In this document: positions 1 to 6,084 of the stretch, piece after piece | Layout of the letters: each line of letters begins with the position of its first letter | How positions within the stretch are numbered: the first letter of the stretch is position 1 | NCBI GenBank assembly: GCA_030589965.1 | Contig: JAUUZM010000069.1 | Coordinates: 1-10,890 of the forward strand | Direction: 5' to 3' | DNA: 10,890 nucleotides | Origin: Bacteroides sp. | GTDB lineage: Bacteria; Bacteroidota; Bacteroidia; Bacteroidales; SM23-62 | Program-made: the position numbers and the translations under genes | Notes under the pieces: generated by a model | What the model saw: the letters and a program-made list of their open reading frames with translations, nothing else | Databases searched by the model: none | What the model was told of the DNA's origin: nothing

Positions 1-597
1 AAACTCCTTATAAAAGTCAGTGGTAAATGTACGACCGACCATATTTCAATGGCGGGTCCATGGCTCAAATACAGGGGGCACCTGGATAATATTTCCAATA
101 ATCTTATGATCGGTGCAATAAACTCCTATAACGAGAAAACCAATTCGGTCAAAAACCAGCTCACTGGTGAATACGGCACAGTACCGGATACAGCACGCGC
201 GTATAAAAAGGAAGGGCTCAATTCAATGATTGTAGGCGACGAAAATTATGGGGAGGGATCCTCCAGGGAGCATGCCGCAATGGAGCCAAGACACCTGGGT
301 GTAAGTGCAGTACTTGTACGTTCATTTGCCAGGATCCATGAAACAAACTTAAAAAAACAGGGGGTCCTGGCATTGACTTTCTCTAATAAGCAGGACTATG
401 ATAAAATCCGTGAGGATGATGCTATAGAGATCGTGGGACTCGCAGATTTTGCAGCGGGAAAATTGCTGATTGTCAGACTTTCCCATTCAGATGGAAGCAG
501 TGATGAGTTTCCTGTAAACCATACATATAATGAGAAACAGATTGAATGGTTCAGAGCCGGATCAGCACTTAACCTGATAAAGGAGGAAAACAAGTAA
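1..597 (+). CDS. acn: Aconitate hydratase, C-terminal part (5' end outside window)
   Basis: The reading frame is open from base 1, so only the last 198 residues are seen. Aconitase isomerises citrate to isocitrate through cis-aconitate in the TCA cycle, using a [4Fe-4S] cluster in the cytoplasm. The fragment is the C-terminal swivel domain. It opens with the hallmark KCTTDHISMAGPWLKYRG stretch (residues 9-26) and then has GEGSSREHAAMEPRHLG, which contains the Ser and Arg matching Ser642 and Arg644 of mitochondrial aconitase. SFARIHETNLKKQG follows, and the end is EWFRAGSALN. This pattern is the mitochondrial/ACO2-type aconitase rather than AcnB. The cluster cysteines lie upstream of the window. 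The stop is 3 nt before the next gene, so co-transcription is likely. The family assignment is very secure; which paralogue it is cannot be judged. Confidence 0.97.
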   Translation, partial: KLLIKVSGKCTTDHISMAGPWLKYRGHLDNISNNLMIGAINSYNEKTNSVKNQLTGEYGTVPDTARAYKKEGLNSMIVGDENYGEGSSREHAAMEPRHLGVSAVLVRSFARIHETNLKKQGVLALTFSNKQDYDKIREDDAIEIVGLADFAAGKLLIVRLSHSDGSSDEFPVNHTYNEKQIEWFRAGSALNLIKEENK

Positions 598-600
598 GGA

Positions 601-903
601 ATGTTCCTAAAGATCATCACCTGGTTTGAGTCCCATATGGGAAGCTGCTCATTTCAGGAACATGCAGGAGTACCTTGTCCGGGATGCGGCATACAACGCA
701 GTATTATCGCCCTGCTTAAAGGGGATTTTACCGAAAGCATCCTGCTCTTCCCTGCCCTGCTGCCCCTGCTTGGCATGTTCGCATTCCTTGGAATCCACCT
801 GGTGATTAACCTGAAACATGGAGCTCTTATACTGAAGATCTTTTATATCTCTAATACATTCCTCATCCTTGGATCCTTTTTTTACAAAATAATCATCCAC
901 TAA
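601..903 (+). CDS. DUF2752 family small membrane protein
   Basis: A 100-residue protein of the DUF2752 family, whose biochemical function is unknown. It shows the family signature C-P-G-C-G-I-Q-R (Cys26, Cys29, Arg33), followed by two hydrophobic stretches at about residues 43-66 and 71-97 that should span the inner membrane. The paired cysteines suggest a metal or redox role, but this is inference. The start ATG lies 3 nt after the aconitase stop, with a purine-rich AAGGAGG about 12 nt upstream inside the aconitase end. It is followed after 10 nt by another small membrane protein, an association I recall as common in Bacteroidota genomes. The family call is good; the physiological role is unknown. 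Confidence 0.85.
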   Translation: MFLKIITWFESHMGSCSFQEHAGVPCPGCGIQRSIIALLKGDFTESILLFPALLPLLGMFAFLGIHLVINLKHGALILKIFYISNTFLILGSFFYKIIIH

Positions 904-913
904 GAATAAAATA

Positions 914-1294
914 ATGGAAACAATTGATCAAAACACAGAAAATGTACCTGTCGCTCCCGTTGTACAGGTCCCAATCCCAAATTCACAGGGAATCCTTATC
1001 CTGGGAATTTTTTCCCTGGTAACCACTGTCTGCTGTATATTTGTTTTTTTCGTTGGACTTGTACTGGGGATTATTGCGGTAGTGATGTCAGGCAAAGCAA
1101 TCGAATCTTATAAGCAGAATCCTAAAGTTTACACTACAGCCAGCTTTAAGAATGTTAACACTGGCCGGATATGCGGAATAATTGGTATCGTGCTTAGCGG
1201 GACTATTTTATTGTTTGGACTCATCATGCTCATTTTCATGGGAGGTGTCCTTACAGAATTATTCCAGGATCTTTCCTGGGAAGAGTACTTTTAA
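914..1294 (+). CDS. Small two-TM membrane protein (CCC-motif / DUF4190-like)
   Basis: A 126-residue protein with a Pro/Val-rich N-terminal tail (residues 1-24), a long hydrophobic segment at 26-58 containing the Cys-Cys pair at 40-41, a polar loop with the pattern SYKQNPKVYTTASFKNVNTGRICG (given here only to locate residues 65-88), and a second membrane segment at 86-112. The loop pattern N-P-x-x-Y-T-x-A-S-x-K-N-V-x-x-G-R-I-C-G is typical of the Bacteroidota family annotated as 'CCC motif membrane protein'. Here the motif reads V-C-C, so the first Cys is not preserved. No enzymatic motif is visible. The gene sits between the DUF2752 gene (10 nt upstream) and the acyl-CoA reductase (10 nt downstream), probably in one transcript. 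Function unknown. Confidence 0.75.
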   Translation: METIDQNTENVPVAPVVQVPIPNSQGILILGIFSLVTTVCCIFVFFVGLVLGIIAVVMSGKAIESYKQNPKVYTTASFKNVNTGRICGIIGIVLSGTILLFGLIMLIFMGGVLTELFQDLSWEEYF

Positions 1295-1304
1295 TAAATA
1301 ATTC

Positions 1305-2393
1305 ATGAAACTTTCGGATAGAATAGAGGCATTTGCAAGACTGGGTAATTATCTGAAGGAAAATCTTCATGATCTGGATAAAGTCTATCCTTCCGGGGAT
1401 ATGGCGGAGGAATTGTATTTCAAAGACCCGGAACTGATAGAAATTGCACAGGAAGCCAGGGCTGTAAACCCATGGTTCACTACGGTCTTTATCTACCAGG
1501 CGCTGAAAGAAATATCCCTTCTTCTGGATAAACCGAAACTGGAGGAATGGTGCGGCAGGTATCCCCTTCAAGATTTTCAACCGGCTTCGGCCCTCACCGT
1601 AGGGACCATCCTTGCAGGCAATATCCCCCTGGTTGGGTTTCATGATTTTCTGTCCGTTCTTCTCAGCGGACATAGATTTATCGGTAAGATGTCCGGAAAG
1701 GATGATAAGATCCTGCCTTTTCTGGCAGATAAAATCCAGGAATATGAAACCCGTTTTTCAGAACATATCCATTTCGAAGAATCCTACTTAAATAATATTG
1801 ATGCTATAATTGCCACCGGCAGTAATAATTCCTCCCGCTATTTTGAATATTATTTTGGCAAATACCCTCATATCTTCAGGCGAAACAGGAATGGGGTAGC
1901 CATTCTGTCGGGTAATGAATCAGTAGAGGACCTGACTCTTCTGGCAGATGACATCTTCCTCTATTTCGGTATGGGATGCAGGAATATCGCAAAATTATAT
2001 GTCCCATTAGATTATAATTTCAACAGGTTTTTCGAGGCGATGGAAAACTACCATCATGTTATCGATCATCATAAATATGCCAATAATTACCTGTACCAGA
2101 GATCAATATTCCTGATGAACATCGTGGAACATCTGGATAACGGTTTTCTCCTGGTACTACCTGATAAAGCTATTGCTTCTCCGGTCGGAACACTTCATTA
2201 TGAGTTTTATGAGAATCCAGAAGTACTAGTTTCCCGACTAAGCACTGAGCAAGGCTCGATACAGTGTATTGCCGGACTTCAAACAGATGGATTATCAACT
2301 ATTAAATTTGGAAGTACCCAGCATCCCGGATTATGGGATTATGCAGATAATATGGATACTTTGAATTTTTTAAGTAACTTGTATGAAAACTAA
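1305..2393 (+). CDS. LuxC-family acyl-CoA reductase
   Basis: A 362-residue protein related to LuxC, the NADPH-dependent reductase that turns activated fatty acyl groups into aldehydes within the aldehyde dehydrogenase superfamily. Visible landmarks are A-G-N-I-P-L-V-G-F-H-D-F (residues 104-115, the loop near the cofactor site), I-I-A-T-G-S-N-N-S-S-R-Y-F (168-180), and F-G-M-G-C-R-N-I-A-K (221-230), whose Cys225 is placed as the acyl-thioester nucleophile. The length is shorter than the roughly 480 residues of classical LuxC but usual for the Bacteroidota version. No luxA, luxB, luxD or luxE is near, so bioluminescence is not implied. The natural acyl donor is unknown. It is flanked by 10-nt and 3-nt gaps, consistent with operon membership. 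Confidence 0.85.
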   Translation: MKLSDRIEAFARLGNYLKENLHDLDKVYPSGDMAEELYFKDPELIEIAQEARAVNPWFTTVFIYQALKEISLLLDKPKLEEWCGRYPLQDFQPASALTVGTILAGNIPLVGFHDFLSVLLSGHRFIGKMSGKDDKILPFLADKIQEYETRFSEHIHFEESYLNNIDAIIATGSNNSSRYFEYYFGKYPHIFRRNRNGVAILSGNESVEDLTLLADDIFLYFGMGCRNIAKLYVPLDYNFNRFFEAMENYHHVIDHHKYANNYLYQRSIFLMNIVEHLDNGFLLVLPDKAIASPVGTLHYEFYENPEVLVSRLSTEQGSIQCIAGLQTDGLSTIKFGSTQHPGLWDYADNMDTLNFLSNLYEN

Positions 2394-2396
2394 TAT

Positions 2397-2951
2397 ATGG
2401 TCCTCAAGTTCAGGTTGATATCAAATGAACAGGATGACTTCATTCGCGATTTTGAAATCCTGGCCAGCCAGACTTTCTTCCAGCTTCATATGGCCATACA
2501 GGAGAACCTGCATTTTGATAAATCACAAATTGCCTCCTTCTATATTTGTACTCAGGACTGGGAAAAAGAGCAGGAAATAACGCTTTTCGAGCTTTCAGAT
2601 GAAGAATCAGCCAAAGTCATCACCATGGATAATGCGGTGGTTGGGGATCATATAAGTAAGGTCCATGAAAAGATGATCTATGTTTTCGATGTTTTCAATG
2701 AACGACTTTTATTCATTGAACTGGTCGAAAAAAGCAAGAAGGACCAGAACAAACACTATCCCCTCTGCAGCACTGAAAAGGGGTCTCCCCCTCAACAATT
2801 ATTAATGGACCAGCTTTTTGGATTGAAGGATTTTTCAGATGGAGCAATGATGGACAGTAATTCCCTTGGTGAAGAATTATTTGATCCCGATGAGCTTAAT
2901 GAGCTTGGCTACAGCTCAGAACTTTACGACGACGACTTGCCGGATGAATAA
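2397..2951 (+). CDS. Plasmid pRiA4b ORF-3 / IS1096 TnpR-like family protein
   Basis: A 184-residue acidic protein of the family named after plasmid pRiA4b ORF-3 (PF07929), in annotation pipelines also called 'IS1096 element passenger TnpR family protein'. The family fold begins with a strand-rich F-R-L-I segment, a helix T-F-F-Q-L-H-M-A-I-Q (about residues 26-35), and F-Y-I-C-T-Q-D-W (47-54), followed by a Y-V-F-D-V-F-N-E-R-L-L-F-I-E-L core (95-109). Residues after about 150 are strongly Asp/Glu-rich. Despite the family name, no recombinase motif is present, and no insertion sequence surrounds the gene. It starts 3 nt after the reductase stop and its end overlaps the miaA start by 8 nt, implying translational coupling. 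The molecular role is unknown; the family call rests on remembered sequence pattern. Confidence 0.75.
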   Translation: MVLKFRLISNEQDDFIRDFEILASQTFFQLHMAIQENLHFDKSQIASFYICTQDWEKEQEITLFELSDEESAKVITMDNAVVGDHISKVHEKMIYVFDVFNERLLFIELVEKSKKDQNKHYPLCSTEKGSPPQQLLMDQLFGLKDFSDGAMMDSNSLGEELFDPDELNELGYSSELYDDDLPDE

Positions 2952-3852
2952 GAAACAGGCAGTTTTCATAGTTGGACCAACAGGGGTGGGTAAAACAGAG
3001 GTGGCCGTAAAAGTGGCTGAAACACTGAATACAGAAATCATCTCTACAGATTCAAGACAGGTTTACAGTGAACTAAATATCGGGACTGCTGTGCCCGGCA
3101 AGGAGATTCTTGAAAAAGTCCCACACCACCTGGTTCAGCATCGCTCCATTACCGAATACTACAGTGCTGCAATGTTTGAGAAGGAAGCCCTGCACACGCT
3201 GAACATTCTGTTCGAGAAATTCCAGACGGTAATCCTTTGTGGTGGATCCGGACTGTACATCCAGGCTGTTTGCGAAGGAATAGATGATCTACCAAAGATT
3301 GATGTTGATTTACGTAATACATTGATTGAGAGGCTGGAACGCGAGGGACTCGAAAGCCTTCGTTTCGAGTTAAAAAAACTGGACCCGAAAAGTTATCAGA
3401 ACATAGACCTGAAGAATCCAAAGAGAATATTGAAAGCCCTCGAAGTTTGCCTGAGCTCGGGTAAACCATATTCAGGATTTCTAACCCGTAAAAAAAAGAA
3501 TCGTGATTTCGGAATTGTAAAAATTGGACTGAACATGGAAAGGGAGTCTCTCTATGAAAGGATCAATTTGCGGGTAGATGATATGATGCAAAACGGATTG
3601 CTCGATGAGGTGAAAAAAAGTATTCAACACAGGGAAAAGAATGCCTTGAATACTGTTGGATATAAAGAATTATTTGATTTTATTGACGGCAAACATTCCC
3701 TTGAGGAAGCAGTCCGTCTAATTAAACGCAACAGCCGCCATTACGCACGCAGGCAGCTTACCTGGTTTAACAGGGATCCTGATATAAACTGGTACCAGCC
3801 TGATCAGATGGATGAAATAATAAAATTCGCCACCAGTGTTGCCGGACAATAA
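2944..3852 (+). CDS. miaA: tRNA dimethylallyltransferase
   Basis: A 302-residue MiaA, which transfers the dimethylallyl group from DMAPP to N6 of A37 in tRNAs reading UNN codons. Motifs in order are the P-loop G-P-T-G-V-G-K-T (residues 11-18), the DSRQVY element (36-41), G-G-S-G-L-Y-I-Q (DMAPP/tRNA-binding region), N-P-K-R-I-L-K-A-L-E-V, T-V-G-Y-K-E-L, and the C-terminal K-R-N-S-R-H-Y-A-R-R-Q-L-T-W-F. The frame is open further upstream to 2866, but the ATG at 2944 places the P-loop at the usual distance from the N-terminus and gives the usual family length, so it is chosen. This start overlaps the preceding gene by 8 nt. The downstream NUDIX gene overlaps its end by 17 nt. Confidence 0.97.
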   Translation: MNKKQAVFIVGPTGVGKTEVAVKVAETLNTEIISTDSRQVYSELNIGTAVPGKEILEKVPHHLVQHRSITEYYSAAMFEKEALHTLNILFEKFQTVILCGGSGLYIQAVCEGIDDLPKIDVDLRNTLIERLEREGLESLRFELKKLDPKSYQNIDLKNPKRILKALEVCLSSGKPYSGFLTRKKKNRDFGIVKIGLNMERESLYERINLRVDDMMQNGLLDEVKKSIQHREKNALNTVGYKELFDFIDGKHSLEEAVRLIKRNSRHYARRQLTWFNRDPDINWYQPDQMDEIIKFATSVAGQ

Positions 3853-4297
3853 AATAAAATACAGCATCCGGGTATATATGCTGATCCTGAACAACAGAAA
3901 TGAGGTTCTGATCAGTGATGAATACCATTTGGATATCAGGATGGTAAAATTCCCAGGAGGTGGGATGGAATACGGGGAGGGTGCAGTGGACTGCCTGAAA
4001 CGGGAAGCCATGGAAGAATTCGGACAGGAAATCACAAATATTTCACATTTTTATACCACCGACTATTACCAGAAGGCCCTGTTTTTCGACGACCACCAGT
4101 TGCTTAGTATCTATTATCTGGCTGAATTCTCCGAAGAGCTGAAGATAAAAGTTTCAAATAAAGTATTCGATTTTCCTGAACTGAAAAACGGTGCCCAGTC
4201 TTTCCGCTGGGTTTCCCTTGAAAAGATCGAAGAAAAGGACCTCAGCTTTCCCATTGACAAAAAGGTTATTGGAATGCTAAAAATGGAATTTCAGTAA
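3836..4297 (+). CDS. NUDIX hydrolase
   Basis: A 153-residue single-domain NUDIX protein expected to hydrolyse a nucleoside diphosphate linked to another group. The NUDIX box G-x5-E-x7-R-E-U-x-E-E-x-G-U is readable at residues 42-64: Gly42, Glu48, Arg56-Glu57, Glu60-Glu61, Gly63. The catalytic and metal-binding acids are intact; only the final hydrophobic position is Gln64. The substrate cannot be deduced. The start is uncertain. GTG at 3836 overlaps miaA by 17 nt, TTG at 3839 is equally possible, and the ATG at 3878 would cut off the first beta strand (I-K-Y-S-I-R-V-Y-M-L-I-L), so an upstream non-ATG start is preferred. It is the last gene of the left block; accessory DNA starts 8 nt after its stop. 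Confidence 0.9.
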   Translation: MLPDNKIKYSIRVYMLILNNRNEVLISDEYHLDIRMVKFPGGGMEYGEGAVDCLKREAMEEFGQEITNISHFYTTDYYQKALFFDDHQLLSIYYLAEFSEELKIKVSNKVFDFPELKNGAQSFRWVSLEKIEEKDLSFPIDKKVIGMLKMEFQ

Positions 4298-4305
4298 GCG
4301 GTTCA

Positions 4306-4347
4306 CTGGCAGTCAAGAGGTCTGCGGTTCGGCTCCGGTATGCTCCA
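4306..4347 (+). repeat. tRNA 3'-part fragment, copy 1 (putative attachment site)
   Basis: Bases 4306-4322 read CTGGCAGTCAAGAGGTC, the first of three identical 17-bp copies. Read as a tRNA, this is the anticodon loop CTGGCAG (anticodon position GGC), the 3' anticodon stem TCAAG and the variable loop AGGTC. A T-arm-like stretch follows with loop TTCGGCT (4328-4334) and partly paired stem (3 of 5 pairs), then an acceptor-like ATGCTCCA (4340-4347). The 5' half of a tRNA is absent, because the preceding bases belong to the NUDIX gene end. This is the expected footprint of recombination in a tRNA anticodon loop. It marks the left edge of the A+T-rich island. Confidence 0.7.
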
Positions 4348-4749
4348 GATCTCCCAGTGCCGGATTGTGGAGAGGGCAAACCGATAAAGATGAGTTAGGT
4401 TATTCTTATGCTTCTATGGAGCCATCTATTTTAAAACTTAAGGAAAATGTACATAAACACGAAGCACCGGAAGTAATTCCGTTAAGAAGTCACCATCATG
4501 TACGTGGTTTTATTTGTATCAACAATGTAAAAGTTTTACCTGTTTCCCATTCATTTGGAAGAATATCTCCATATTAGTTGCTGTAATTGGCATGTATTTC
4601 CTGTTCCAAAGTATCTTCTCCTTGCATTCCTGTAAAATCCAAAATGGCAGGTATAGGTTTGTACTTTGCTCTCTCGTTTAACCTTTTCATTATCCACAAC
4701 AATTTCGCAATGAAAAATCTTCTGATCAATACGTCCACCAAAATTAAGC
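4348..4749. other. Gene-poor stretch with decayed coding debris
   Basis: No intact recognisable gene. On the plus strand a TTG-initiated frame of 70 codons (4365-4577) reads D-E-L-G-Y-S-Y-A-S-M-E-P-S-I-L-K early on and has plausible codon usage, but no family is recognised. On the minus strand, two overlapping frames between 4745 and 4500 look protein-like in succession. One reads N-F-G-G-R-I-D-Q-K-I-F-H-C-E-I-V-V-D; the next gives a 38-codon ATG frame (4690 down to 4574) ending G-E-D-T-L-E-Q-E-I-H-A-N-Y-S-N and continuing past its stop as Y-G-D-I-L-P-N-E-W. This suggests a gene broken by a frameshift and a stop. Neither call is strong. No promoter or terminator was recognised here. Confidence 0.35.
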
Positions 4750-5220
4750 CTACTTCATTTTCTTTAACCTTCCATCAAAAACAAATGGTTCAATATTAAT
4801 AATTTTAGCTGTTTTGCTTTTAGGGTGCAAAGGATTGAACAGAAAATTATATTCGCTCGGAACAACAATGGAAGGGACTTGCAAAAGCAATGTTTCATTT
4901 TCCTTTAGAAAATTACTTCCAAAATCCATTGTTTTCAACGAATGGGGGTACGTATCCCACTGCTTAAAATCCCTGTCCAGAATTTCTTTCGATAAAATCG
5001 TTAAACTATCATCGGGAACTTCAACTGTTAAACAAACATAGATATCAGGGATATTATTTATTGATTCAAACTGCACTAACTTTTCCCATGCACATAGGGA
5101 AATATGTTCAGATAAATAAACAAGCGGTGCACCTTTGTGGTTCCACCTTCCTTTATTGGTAAGCCCACCAACCCCATTTAAGTCGGCATGCAATTCATGG
5201 GCAATTCTGTAAAGTATCAT
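4750..5220 (-). CDS. RES-domain toxin of a Xre-RES toxin-antitoxin pair
   Basis: A 156-residue RES-domain protein. RES toxins (such as MbcT of Mycobacterium and the Pseudomonas and Photorhabdus homologues) kill or arrest cells by degrading NAD+. Seen here are Y-R-I-A near the N-terminus (Arg5), G-G-L-T-N-K-G-R-W-N (18-27, Arg25), V-Y-L-S-E-H-I-S-L-C-A-W-E (34-46, Glu46), and the C-terminal P-S-E-Y-N-F-L-F-N-P block with its Ser. The conserved Arg, Glu and Ser that name the family are therefore all present and the toxin may be active. The frame is open to 5316, but the ATG at 5218-5220 is chosen because it gives the family length and lies one base after the antitoxin stop, a clear coupling arrangement. 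Confidence 0.9.
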   Translation of the reverse strand: MILYRIAHELHADLNGVGGLTNKGRWNHKGAPLVYLSEHISLCAWEKLVQFESINNIPDIYVCLTVEVPDDSLTILSKEILDRDFKQWDTYPHSLKTMDFGSNFLKENETLLLQVPSIVVPSEYNFLFNPLHPKSKTAKIINIEPFVFDGRLKKMK

Positions 5221-5221
5221 A

Positions 5222-5608
5222 TCAGGCTGGGAATCCGTGCGCAATACCTTGCAAATGGTTTGACAAATATAGGACACCTGAAATTGTGTCCAGATATGTT
5301 TTAGGGATTTCGCCACCTAAAGAGGGGTTTGGTGAATCCATCCACCTGCTGAAATTTTTTATGTCCCCAAGAACCTCAATACCTTCCCTGTATAATTTGG
5401 AGATATACAAAGTATGTTCAGTAACTCTAGAAGATAATTTTTCATCCTGCTTTTTCTTCTGAATCATCCTTACAGAAACATGGACATAAGATGCATATTC
5501 TTTTAATGATATGTTTACAAACGAACGTAATAACTCCATGAGGCTTTTTTTATCGATGCCGTCCCTTGTCTGCCGTATCAACTCCATATCAGATATTAGT
5601 GTTTCCAT
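5222..5608 (-). CDS. Xre/MbcA/ParS-type antitoxin
   Basis: A 128-residue antitoxin partner of the RES toxin. It has an N-terminal helix-turn-helix-like region at about residues 33-56 (S-L-K-E-Y-A-S-Y-V-H-V-S-V-R-M-I-Q) and a C-terminal DUF2384 toxin-binding domain at about 74-128. The domain is recognisable from E-V-L-G-D followed by F-S-R-W-M-D-S-P-N-P-S-L-G-G-E-I-P and ending L-Q-G-I-A-H-G-F. In known pairs this domain wraps the toxin and blocks its NAD+ site, while the HTH represses the shared promoter. The ATG at 5606-5608 is preferred over the longer frame (to 5710), whose extra residues are not family-like and would cross the -7 box described below. Antitoxin first and toxin second, one base apart, is the standard order. 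Confidence 0.88.
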   Translation of the reverse strand: METLISDMELIRQTRDGIDKKSLMELLRSFVNISLKEYASYVHVSVRMIQKKKQDEKLSSRVTEHTLYISKLYREGIEVLGDIKNFSRWMDSPNPSLGGEIPKTYLDTISGVLYLSNHLQGIAHGFPA

Positions 5609-5634
5609 AACTTTTTTACATGAACTTTTACGCT

Positions 5635-5666
5635 CAAATATACGAAATAGTTCGCATTTACTAAAA
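5635..5666 (-). promoter_or_regulatory. Candidate promoter and operator of the Xre-RES operon
   Basis: Read on the minus strand, TATATTTG (plus coordinates 5635-5642) matches the Bacteroidota -7 consensus TAnnTTTG exactly and would start transcription about 20 nt before the antitoxin ATG. The expected -33 position, 20 bp further upstream, holds only a T-run (TTTT), so that half is weak. Between them lies an imperfect palindrome, plus-strand TACGAAATAGTTCGCA (5641-5656), with arms matching at 5 of 6 positions. It is placed where an autorepressing Xre protein could block RNA polymerase. Inference only. Confidence 0.45.
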
Positions 5667-5865
5667 TAAAAAAGAGTTAACCGAAAAACTATACAATGTA
5701 AGGAGTACAATTACAGGTAGTTATTTCTCACAAGAACCTATTTAATGAATAATTTTACTGGAAATTTTAACAAGGATTTAAACCGCTACCTAAAAAAGGT
5801 TATGGATCGAATATGGAGAAAACACTACCATGGAAAATAAGCTGATGGATTTATCAATTTCAAAA

Positions 5866-5885
5866 TTTGCCAGATTTTTTGCCAG
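5866..5885 (+). repeat. Left pair of TTTGCCAG direct repeats
   Basis: TTTGCCAG occurs at 5866-5873 and again at 5878-5885, 12 bp apart and in the same orientation. A second such pair lies on the other side of the middle tRNA fragment. Short direct repeats spaced about one helical turn apart and flanking a recombination core resemble the arm-type binding sites of tyrosine integrases. The match is by pattern only. Confidence 0.5.
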
Positions 5886-5930
5886 CCAAACGGAAAACAG
5901 GTGTAGTATATAGGAAAAACAACTGTACAT

Positions 5931-5938
5931 TATATTTG
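5931..5938 (+). promoter_or_regulatory. Candidate -7 box upstream of tRNA fragment copy 2
   Basis: TATATTTG fits the Bacteroidota -7 consensus. No TTTG lies 19-21 bp upstream, so the promoter would be incomplete. If active it would begin a roughly 140-nt transcript covering the tRNA-like fragment and ending at the hairpin terminator at 6047-6084. Confidence 0.3.
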
Positions 5939-5991
5939 TAATGTAGTGTAATAGAGTATAATGGAGTCCGGTGGAAAATCCCGTATTGTCT

Positions 5992-6033
5992 CTGGCAGTC
6001 AAGAGGTCATCTGTTCGATTCCGATATGCTCCA
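5992..6033 (+). repeat. tRNA 3'-part fragment, copy 2 (putative attachment site)
   Basis: Bases 5992-6008 repeat the 17-bp core CTGGCAGTCAAGAGGTC exactly, 1686 bp after copy 1. Here the T-arm is better preserved: stem ATCTG/CCGAT with 4 of 5 pairs around loop TTCGATT (6014-6020), then acceptor-like ATGCTCC and A at 6033. Upstream, GGAG at 5963-5966 could pair with CTCC of the acceptor at nearly tRNA distance (71 nt in total), but the D-arm and the 5' anticodon stem do not fold, so this is not an intact tRNA. The core is flanked on both sides by TTTGCCAG pairs and is followed by a terminator. Confidence 0.7.
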
Positions 6034-6046
6034 CGCAGATTATGAA

Positions 6047-6084
6047 GCAGTTACAGGCATTAAGACTTGTGGCTGCTTTTTTTT
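6047..6084 (+). terminator. Rho-independent terminator after tRNA fragment copy 2
   Basis: GCAGTTACAGG (6047-6057) pairs with CTTGTGGCTGC (6066-6076) over 11 positions, counting three G-T wobbles, around the 8-nt loop CATTAAGA. Eight T residues follow at 6077-6084. It acts on plus-strand transcripts. Lying 13 nt after the acceptor-like end of copy 2, it looks like the original terminator of the tRNA gene from which the fragment came. Confidence 0.75.

Larger units (their letters stand above)
5667..5991. other. Intergenic stretch upstream of Xre-RES
   Basis: No recognised gene. It contains a possible 31-codon plus-strand frame (ATG 5745, stop 5838-5840) that is rich in Lys, Arg, Asn and His (ending R-I-W-R-K-H-Y-H-G-K), has no clear ribosome-binding site, and may be meaningless. 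It also holds the left pair of TTTGCCAG repeats and a -7-like box at 5931-5938, listed separately. The sequence is clearly A+T-rich. Confidence 0.4.

Noticed and set aside
1251..1673. Minus-strand frame of about 140 codons opposite the acyl-CoA reductase
   Set aside because: It lies antisense to a clear LuxC-family gene and its translation has no recognisable motif.
2866..2943. N-terminal extension of miaA to an upstream start
   Set aside because: It would move the P-loop away from the N-terminus and add 26 residues unlike the family; they also lie in the frame-shifted end of the preceding gene.
3718..4035. Minus-strand frame of about 105 codons across the miaA end and NUDIX start
   Set aside because: It is antisense to two well-supported genes and shows no family features.
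5221..5316. Longer RES toxin starting at 5316
   Set aside because: The extra residues overlap the antitoxin coding sequence and are not RES-like; the ATG one base after the antitoxin stop fits better.
5790..6002. Minus-strand frame of 70 codons over the TTTGCCAG repeats and core 2
   Set aside because: It is low-complexity in composition, crosses the putative recombination elements and has no recognised similarity.
5963..6033. Intact tRNA gene around core copy 2
   Set aside because: The acceptor ends pair over four to five positions, but the D-arm lacks its conserved bases and the 5' anticodon stem does not match TCAAG.
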